Shown in pieces: positions 57,628 through 64,000 of a DNA stretch of 64,000 nt. The notes beneath the pieces were generated by a model. It did no database searches and had not been told where the DNA came from. It worked only from the letters and a program-made list of their open reading frames with translations. Numbering within the stretch: the first letter of the stretch is position 1; the number at the start of each line of letters is the position of its first letter. The position numbers were made by a program, and so were the translations under genes. Source of the stretch: Cryptosporidium bovis (Eukaryota; Apicomplexa; Conoidasida; Eucoccidiorida; Cryptosporidiidae); assembly GCA_009768925.2 (NCBI GenBank), contig VHIT02000002.1, positions 496,001-560,000 on the forward strand, read 5' to 3'.

Positions 57628-60600
57628 ATGGAGAAAAATGATGATTTGGAATTGCTCTTTTCAAGCTACGAGCAACATATTAACTTGGAGCTTTCAATTG
57701 TAGAAAACAAATTAACAGGTTATAATAAAATTACAATAGGAAATAACTGCGAATTCCCGAATGAAATATCATTTCAAACACCTCCTACGTATTATTGTTC
57801 CATTACATCTGTGGAAATAAATGGTCTGCCTATAGAAAATTGGACTTTAAATAACGTTCCCTTAGTTGAAGATGCAGATAAAATAGTCAATAATAATGTT
57901 TATGATGCAATGACTTTTCAGTTGGCTCATAGCTACATTTCATCAAATTATGGAAGCAAGTGCATAAACGGTTCTGAATTTATAGAGAATAAGCTAGTAA
58001 TATCGATACCAAATGAATTTAAATTTAAAGAGAATCATATAGACTTCGAAATTGATGAAAATGAGAGGTATCACATTGAAGTGATAATTAACTTTGAAAT
58101 ATCTTTACTTGTAACAAAGTCTCCAATAACATACCTAATTGAGAGTGATGATTCCATTTCTATTTCTATAATTCCACAAAATCACTCTAAGTCCACTTGG
58201 TTCCCAACTCTTCCATGCTATTCTTATCTTTCAGAAAGATCATCACCTTTTTGGAACTCAAACTGGAAGTTTACATGTAAAGTTCCGGATAAATACTTTG
58301 CTATTATGCCTGGTAAGCTGAATAATATTACAACGATTGCAACAGAAGACTTCAATGGTGAATATTTAAAGATATATGAATATTCATATAATTCTGGAAT
58401 ATCTTTCCCACATTTATATCCGAATAATGTTACCCTTTTCATTGGAAAATATTGTAGTGAAGTAATATACTCAAAAAAATCGCAAATATGCATATACAAG
58501 ACAAAAGATTCTGAATTTAAATCTAACTTTCAAAAATTTATTATCAAAGTTATTGATGAATATGAACAAATATTGGGTTGTTTGCTCCCGTTTCAGTCAA
58601 TAAGTATACTGTTTCTGGATTTTTTCATTGATAGTGGCGATAATCAATATTTTATCGGCTCAACAAGGATATCAGACGCACTAGACGATATTGATTGTAC
58701 TTTAATGCTATCTGAACCCATTTTTGATTCAGAAAGGCATTTTTACGGCAACTTAAATGAAACTGATATTGGGAAAACAATGGGAAACGTAATAATATTA
58801 CCTCCTGATATTTTAGAGTCGAATGAAAGAGAATTGAGCTACTTCATCCAGTTAATGAACCAAAATGAAACGAATGTGGGATTTGATAACAATAAATTCA
58901 TTACTGAAATGAACCTAAGAACTGTATTGATTTTACTAGATCGAATTGCAAGTTTGTGGTTTGGGTCTTTCGTTCATGTTATAAGTACGCAAAGGCTTCC
59001 TTGTGATGGATGGCTTTTATTTGGAATGAAGAAGTATCTGATACGCCAACTTTCCAGGAAGCTGTTCGGTAACCATTTTGTGAATTGTAGAATGAAGGAT
59101 GCATTGGAGAGATGTGTAAACCTCATTGAAATGGGTAATGATTATATTCCATTATCAGTTAAAGATTTTCATCTTCCCTTTCATCATAATGACACACAAG
59201 GTTATCCTGTTGTAAATTGGAGTCAAAGAGAAAATCAATGTATTTACAGGCTCAAATCAGACTTGGTATTTCACAGTTTAGAATGTTATGTTTCTGATAT
59301 TATAAAAGGCAAAACAAAAAAGTTCGGATTTGGACTTTCTGACATAAGTTCACTTAAAAGCTTTAACTCACAATCAAAATTTTTTGACTCTTTTTTTCGG
59401 TCTTTTGTGAATAAATGTTGTGTTAGAAAGAATAGTCGTTATTTTACAACTCAACATTTTTTTATTAATCTTTCTTCGTACATTTCACAACAGTTTATTA
59501 ATCGGTCAAAGAAGGAGATAGCATCTGCACAAATACCACAACACGAACAATATTTACTTAATGAGATTCAAGACGAACTACAGGCATTTAGATCAGCATG
59601 GATTGAGGGGGTAGGATGTCCAAATCTAACCTTTTCTACTGCAATTCAAGAATCAAATAAAAATTCCTCAGGCAATATATTATTTTTGGCAGACCAAACA
59701 CCACTTCAACCTCCACAATTAATTTCTAAAGATGGCATATCATCATTTATTCCACTAATAACAATCTTTAAATCGAATATATCTTATTTAGAACCCAATA
59801 ATCTGTTCGAAAAAAATGTGCTGCAATTGTATCAATATTTTAACTGTAGGTATTACAATCAAACAAATGATAAAAATACAACACAAGCATCAATACCAAA
59901 ATTGATTCCATCGTTTCTTTGGCCACACGATCCGAATAATGTAGTTATACGCGAATCAAATTCTAATTTTATAGGATTGGGTTATATTGGCAGACTAAAT
60001 ACTCCATTGAAGTGTGGTATTGGTCCACTATTCCACTCAATTACCAACTTTAATGTGGAAGGAAACTCCCAAAATGAGGATATTGAGGTGAAAAATATGG
60101 CAAATTTTTCGAGAAGTGACTCGAATTATATAACAAATCAATCATTTTATAGTAAAACGACTTCGAAGGTTAATTCTAGGAGCACTCATATTTCATGTAA
60201 TGGAAGTTATAATCAATGGCAATTAGGATACATCAATGTTTTGTGCAGTATTTTTTTGAATAATTATAGAAATTCTTTTCCAGAGAAAAATAATTTGAAA
60301 TGGTTTTGCTCAGAGTTAATTTCCAATCTTCCAGTTTCAGTGGGCTCTGGGCGATTTTGGCCTGGGTATGCATCAGTTTCCATTATTCAAAATGAAGAAA
60401 CCAGGAATTTTGATTTGGAAATAATCGAACCTCAAATTCCAAATATTCATGAATTTAAAATTGATTTTAGCAAAACAAAGGCAAGCGCAAGACGTGAAGT
60501 TATGAATTCCAATTCTACGATTACATCAAATCCAAGTAATTTGCCATCGTGTTCTAACACAAAACCAAATCAATTAACTGCAACTGATATTCCAAGACTT

Positions 60601-62997
60601 TCTTTATTACAAGATTTACAACAAAGAAAGTACTTTGTTGGAAGATTATCAGTTAGTGATAGGTTTCTATCAGAGAAAATATTCAACCCGAATATTGAGG
60701 ATTTTGATAGTAGAGAATTTTTCGACAAAGGTGGTATAAATCTAAATAACATTAATTTGAATTTACTATGGATTATTACAGATGTATCTCGGTATTGGAT
60801 TGCTAAGATTCACCGCTATCAAACTTGGAGTATGTGGGACCAGCAACTATTGAACGAAATAAATGTAGTGGGCCAACTAGAAGCAGCAGACCAACTAGGT
60901 ATGGAAAATTATATTTTCGATGAGTCGAACAAGCTTATTGTTATGGGAAGGTTACTCTATTCGGTTGATATATTGCTTAACTCACTTTATCACTTCGACT
61001 GGAATATTTCAGTTAGAAAAAAGTCACTAATTTCAATCATTAAAATATTTAATAAAATTTCGCCTCAAAAGTTAATTCAAATGGAGGCTAATTATATTAG
61101 AATTGCGATTTTTTCATCAATAAAGAAATTTATTTTTGATATTAATACTTTAATTAGCTATTTCATTTCCAACGATGAGCAAAATATTTCAATGAATTTT
61201 TTTCTAGAAAAGGAACGAGAAATGCTTCTTTTTGCAATTAAATCTCTTTCACTTTTTTGGGATTTTAATAAAAACTCAACTTGCAATGAATCATTGTGCT
61301 TACTAGTGGAATTATTGGATAAAACAATGGACCTATCTACAGGTCTTAAATGCGAGTTGTTTATTGCTATTTTTGAATCATTTGAAAATTCTAAGTTTTC
61401 AAATTCAATTTCTATTGATAATACTTCAGTCGAAAAGTTTATATTTCTAATAAATAACCAAATAATGAAATTTCTTAATGGCGAACAATGCCTTACCGTT
61501 AATATTCATATGAGGACATTTGTAATAATTTTTAAAATAATATCAAAACACCAATGTATTCTCAGTTCTGTAAATGACTCATTTAGAAACAAATTTGGTA
61601 CTCATTTTGATCCTTTACTGTTCGTTGATATCCCTTTCACAATAAATAACCTCTGGTGGGAAAAATACGCTTCTTTAAATGGAATTCTTGGGAAACCGTT
61701 ATATTCGCTAACTGGAAACCCAATATTACAAATTCAGGCACTTCGTTGTTATTTTCACCTATCCCTTCAAGGTTACTGCGATATCTTTATTGTTTTTTCC
61801 GATGAGAAAACACAAAAAGACCTAAAATTTATGCAAATTTCTCCAAAAATAGTTTACAGTCAAATACTACATACATTTTCTGAGTGTAACATACGCTATC
61901 AAAAGTCAGATAACTCCATTAGGGTTGGACACGATTCTAATGACAAATTTGTGAATTTAGATGTAATTGGAATATTTAACGTTTGGAAATTTTGGGACAA
62001 ACCCAAAAGTAATTCCATTCTGGCCAAAGAATTCCCAAAAAATTTGTTAAATACCCTCTCTGTATGTACACTAATACATACAAGAATATTTAGTTCTATA
62101 GAAAAAGCACCTTTATATGGCACAACTAGTAAAAATAAACTAAAAATATTGAGCATGTTATGGTCATCAATTATAGATGCTTTTGATAGCTTAATACGTA
62201 ATCAACCCCATCTTTTTGATCAATTTGTAATGGCACAAGCTCATATGGAATTCCTCCCTCTTATAAGCAATATCTCATGTTTTGGTATATCAGACTGTTT
62301 GGATGAGTTTTGTGACATTAGGCAATGCTGTCTCTTTATGTCTCAAATAATCTTGAATAGCCCCATCTCACTTTCATCCTATTCATTTGATCCACACATA
62401 TTTGAGAACGTATTAAATATTTACATTTCACTATTTGGACATGGAATTCCGGCATGTGTGAATCTACAAACATATACTTTGGAAAGATATAATTTTAATG
62501 AGTTATCGTTTGACACAAATGGCTATATCGTTTTTGAAACTCCGGAGCCACCAACAAGGGAAATAACTAAGAAACGTCAAAGGCTTGTAAAGAGAGGTTA
62601 TATCTTGTCAGACCTAACACAGATCAGGAGATTATGCGACGATAAGAGCTACATAATCTCAAGGGGTTGGAAGCATATGTGTAAAAAAATAACTCAATGC
62701 TTAATAGATTCGCCATACGGCGCTCCATTTATTCACCCAGTAAACGAAAATGATGCTCCGGAGTACTATAATCTGATAAATAAACCCATAGATTTATCGA
62801 AGATAATGGATAACATAAAACAAGATACCTACGAGTCGATTGAACAGTTCAAATTAGATATGGAATTGATTTTTAGCAACTGCAAGAAATACAATGAGCC
62901 TTCATCAATGATAGTAAATTGGTGTAACAAATTGCAGGTTGAGTTTGAGGCACTTTCTAACTCTGTATTCAAATATTTTGCTGAAAATCGCTCATGA
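57628..62997 (+). CDS. TAF2: TAF2 with C-terminal bromodomain (TFIID subunit)
   Basis: 1789 residues. The N-terminal half is an M1-aminopeptidase-like fold. At about 437-446, where active peptidases have HEXXH, it reads LDRIASLWFG, so the zinc ligands are gone, as in TAF2, which is catalytically dead. A long helical repeat-like region follows (about 1050-1640). The last 107 residues are a bromodomain: YGAPFIHPVNENDAPEYYNL, INKPIDLSKIMDNI, DMELIFSNCKKYN, with the acetyl-lysine-binding Asn at N1756 preceded by Y1755. TAF2 binds the initiator region in TFIID. Human and yeast TAF2 lack a bromodomain, so this single chain adds a reader of acetylated chromatin. No introns and no frameshift seen. 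Confidence 0.85.
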   Translation: MEKNDDLELLFSSYEQHINLELSIVENKLTGYNKITIGNNCEFPNEISFQTPPTYYCSITSVEINGLPIENWTLNNVPLVEDADKIVNNNVYDAMTFQLAHSYISSNYGSKCINGSEFIENKLVISIPNEFKFKENHIDFEIDENERYHIEVIINFEISLLVTKSPITYLIESDDSISISIIPQNHSKSTWFPTLPCYSYLSERSSPFWNSNWKFTCKVPDKYFAIMPGKLNNITTIATEDFNGEYLKIYEYSYNSGISFPHLYPNNVTLFIGKYCSEVIYSKKSQICIYKTKDSEFKSNFQKFIIKVIDEYEQILGCLLPFQSISILFLDFFIDSGDNQYFIGSTRISDALDDIDCTLMLSEPIFDSERHFYGNLNETDIGKTMGNVIILPPDILESNERELSYFIQLMNQNETNVGFDNNKFITEMNLRTVLILLDRIASLWFGSFVHVISTQRLPCDGWLLFGMKKYLIRQLSRKLFGNHFVNCRMKDALERCVNLIEMGNDYIPLSVKDFHLPFHHNDTQGYPVVNWSQRENQCIYRLKSDLVFHSLECYVSDIIKGKTKKFGFGLSDISSLKSFNSQSKFFDSFFRSFVNKCCVRKNSRYFTTQHFFINLSSYISQQFINRSKKEIASAQIPQHEQYLLNEIQDELQAFRSAWIEGVGCPNLTFSTAIQESNKNSSGNILFLADQTPLQPPQLISKDGISSFIPLITIFKSNISYLEPNNLFEKNVLQLYQYFNCRYYNQTNDKNTTQASIPKLIPSFLWPHDPNNVVIRESNSNFIGLGYIGRLNTPLKCGIGPLFHSITNFNVEGNSQNEDIEVKNMANFSRSDSNYITNQSFYSKTTSKVNSRSTHISCNGSYNQWQLGYINVLCSIFLNNYRNSFPEKNNLKWFCSELISNLPVSVGSGRFWPGYASVSIIQNEETRNFDLEIIEPQIPNIHEFKIDFSKTKASARREVMNSNSTITSNPSNLPSCSNTKPNQLTATDIPRLSLLQDLQQRKYFVGRLSVSDRFLSEKIFNPNIEDFDSREFFDKGGINLNNINLNLLWIITDVSRYWIAKIHRYQTWSMWDQQLLNEINVVGQLEAADQLGMENYIFDESNKLIVMGRLLYSVDILLNSLYHFDWNISVRKKSLISIIKIFNKISPQKLIQMEANYIRIAIFSSIKKFIFDINTLISYFISNDEQNISMNFFLEKEREMLLFAIKSLSLFWDFNKNSTCNESLCLLVELLDKTMDLSTGLKCELFIAIFESFENSKFSNSISIDNTSVEKFIFLINNQIMKFLNGEQCLTVNIHMRTFVIIFKIISKHQCILSSVNDSFRNKFGTHFDPLLFVDIPFTINNLWWEKYASLNGILGKPLYSLTGNPILQIQALRCYFHLSLQGYCDIFIVFSDEKTQKDLKFMQISPKIVYSQILHTFSECNIRYQKSDNSIRVGHDSNDKFVNLDVIGIFNVWKFWDKPKSNSILAKEFPKNLLNTLSVCTLIHTRIFSSIEKAPLYGTTSKNKLKILSMLWSSIIDAFDSLIRNQPHLFDQFVMAQAHMEFLPLISNISCFGISDCLDEFCDIRQCCLFMSQIILNSPISLSSYSFDPHIFENVLNIYISLFGHGIPACVNLQTYTLERYNFNELSFDTNGYIVFETPEPPTREITKKRQRLVKRGYILSDLTQIRRLCDDKSYIISRGWKHMCKKITQCLIDSPYGAPFIHPVNENDAPEYYNLINKPIDLSKIMDNIKQDTYESIEQFKLDMELIFSNCKKYNEPSSMIVNWCNKLQVEFEALSNSVFKYFAENRS

Positions 62998-63037
62998 AAA
63001 ATTAGACCTTTAACAGTGCACTTTTCTATAGCATTGA

Positions 63038-63044
63038 GCGGTAA
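63038..63044 (+). promoter_or_regulatory. GCGGTAA motif
   Basis: Sense orientation, 64 bases before the ABC transporter start codon at 63108. Reads TTGAGCGGTAATAAA. Confidence 0.4.
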
Positions 63045-63107
63045 TAAATTATTTAGTTTAAGGAATAGCTATATTAACAAAAAAAGGGCTACAAAACGGA
63101 ATTACAT

Positions 63108-64000
63108 ATGAATAAAGTTAGTTTAGATATGAAAGGAAAATATCATTCACTTGAAGTTGAAAACTCCGATTTTTTGTTTAACAATCCAAATAAAAACTTG
63201 CTTTCCAACGGGTTTTCAGTAGAAGATAATGTCATGGAGAATTATATAGACAAATTACAACTAGACTATGCGAGGGATAAAGGTGTAATCGGATCTATCT
63301 CATTTATTTTTGCGGTATTCAATTCTTACTTATGTTCTAAAGGATTCAGAGAGGACATTTCGAGTACTGAGAGATTAAGAACCAACTCAACTTTGAGAAT
63401 GTTGCCAATTTATAGAGTATTTTTGATAATAATTTTGCTTATTGGATCTTCGATAGTTTCATATCTCTTTTCATCCCTTGTTGGAAGATTTTGGACTGCT
63501 CTGGAAGAAAAAAACCAAGGGGTTTTTCAAAGAATTCTTATCTACTATCTTCTTGTACTTATAGTAAATAGTATCATTAATTTTATTAGATCTGACCTGT
63601 CAATGAGAGTTCAAATTGATCTGAGAATGTGGCTAACAGACATAATTTTAAATCAATATTATTCAGATCTTACTTACTATCAGTTTACTATCAAAAAAGT
63701 AGTTGACAATCCAGACCAAAGAATCGGTGAAGATATTGCTCAATTTTCTTCCCATTTGCTACTGCTAGTTTGCCGTTGTGTTGACAATATTTTTGACTTC
63801 ATTGTCTATTCTATTTTACTTTACAAAACAAATGTAAAACTCTTTGTCACTGCGTTGATTTATTCCGGAATTGGAACTTTAGTTACAGCCAAGTATGGCG
63901 TTGAGATTATCATCGCGAAGGTAGATGAGAAAAGACTAGAAAGTGATTTTAGATATTCAATGATTAGAGTAAGAGAAAATGCAGAAAACATTGCAATGTA
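63108..64000 (+). CDS. ABC transporter, YddA/ABCD-type membrane domain, 3' end outside window
   Basis: 297 codons are visible. The frame is still open at the right edge, so the ATP-binding domain is not seen. Hydrophobic segments lie at about 105-125, 150-170, 225-245 and 250-270. Two motifs identify the family: NPDQRIGEDI (201-210) and DFRYSMIRVRENAENIAMY (279-297). They are the characteristic blocks of ABC_membrane_2 half transporters (bacterial YddA/SbmA-like, plant plastid ABCD2, peroxisomal ABCD). The second motif is closer to the YddA/ABCD2 wording than to animal peroxisomal ABCD proteins. The substrate is not predictable from this part. The hydrophilic 85-residue N-terminus has no targeting motif I can identify. 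Confidence 0.85.
   Translation, partial: MNKVSLDMKGKYHSLEVENSDFLFNNPNKNLLSNGFSVEDNVMENYIDKLQLDYARDKGVIGSISFIFAVFNSYLCSKGFREDISSTERLRTNSTLRMLPIYRVFLIIILLIGSSIVSYLFSSLVGRFWTALEEKNQGVFQRILIYYLLVLIVNSIINFIRSDLSMRVQIDLRMWLTDIILNQYYSDLTYYQFTIKKVVDNPDQRIGEDIAQFSSHLLLLVCRCVDNIFDFIVYSILLYKTNVKLFVTALIYSGIGTLVTAKYGVEIIIAKVDEKRLESDFRYSMIRVRENAENIAM

Overview
The window is nuclear DNA of a compact, AT-rich apicomplexan genome, most likely Cryptosporidium. I infer this from very low GC, genes on both strands separated by a few tens to hundreds of bases, mostly intron-free coding regions with occasional short GT-AG introns, and eukaryotic products throughout. Markers that fit the group are an apicomplexan-type 39-codon eL41, a Kelch13 (K13) orthologue and a divergent 14-3-3. 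I see no rRNA, confident tRNA, transposon, CRISPR array or bacterial-style operon. The species cannot be settled from sequence alone.

Layout. 1-7.0 kb: the 3' part of THO2 (cut by the left edge), an MFS transporter, a TBC1D20-like Rab GAP, a divergent 14-3-3 and a four-helix membrane protein. 7.2-13.2 kb: several spliced genes that simple ORF finding misses or truncates: ZNHIT1 (4 exons), a PHO80-type cyclin, SKP1 (3 exons), two membrane proteins, eL41 and another spliced membrane protein. 13.3-24.5 kb: the giant nucleoporin gp210/NUP210, eL33 (RPL35A), a two-exon alpha/beta hydrolase and NOM1/Sgd1. 24.7-37.7 kb: the cap-2 RNA methyltransferase CMTR2, a transporter-enzyme fusion, a NUP214/Nup159-like nucleoporin and K13. 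39.4-49.2 kb: a patatin-like phospholipase, an Acl4-like TPR chaperone, SAM synthetase, RAD17, PP1 and the AP-1 mu subunit. 50.1-64 kb: an anchored protein of unknown function, SMC3, DCP2, TAF2 with a C-terminal bromodomain, and the start of a YddA/ABCD-type ABC transporter cut by the right edge.

Main find. On the minus strand (31320-28309) two apparent genes join in frame through an 84-nt GT-AG intron. The N-terminal half is a triose-phosphate/phosphoenolpyruvate translocator-family carrier that keeps the phosphate-binding Lys, Tyr and Lys-Arg. The C-terminal half is a polysaccharide pyruvyl transferase-like enzyme, a family that uses phosphoenolpyruvate (PEP). The enzyme half has no ATG of its own ahead of its conserved part, and an additional hydrophobic segment between the halves should place the enzyme on the lumenal side. 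The natural hypothesis is a single polypeptide that imports PEP into a secretory compartment and uses it there to pyruvylate a glycan.

Regulation. A short motif, GCGGT(A/T)A, lies 40-110 bases upstream of at least six start codons, always in the sense orientation. A second palindromic motif, GGCGCC, lies upstream of four others. Genes for mRNA maturation and export (THO2, CMTR2, DCP2, two nucleoporins), ribosome production (NOM1, Acl4-like, eL33, eL41), genome maintenance (SMC3, RAD17) and transcription (TAF2, ZNHIT1) dominate, but they are not grouped by function.
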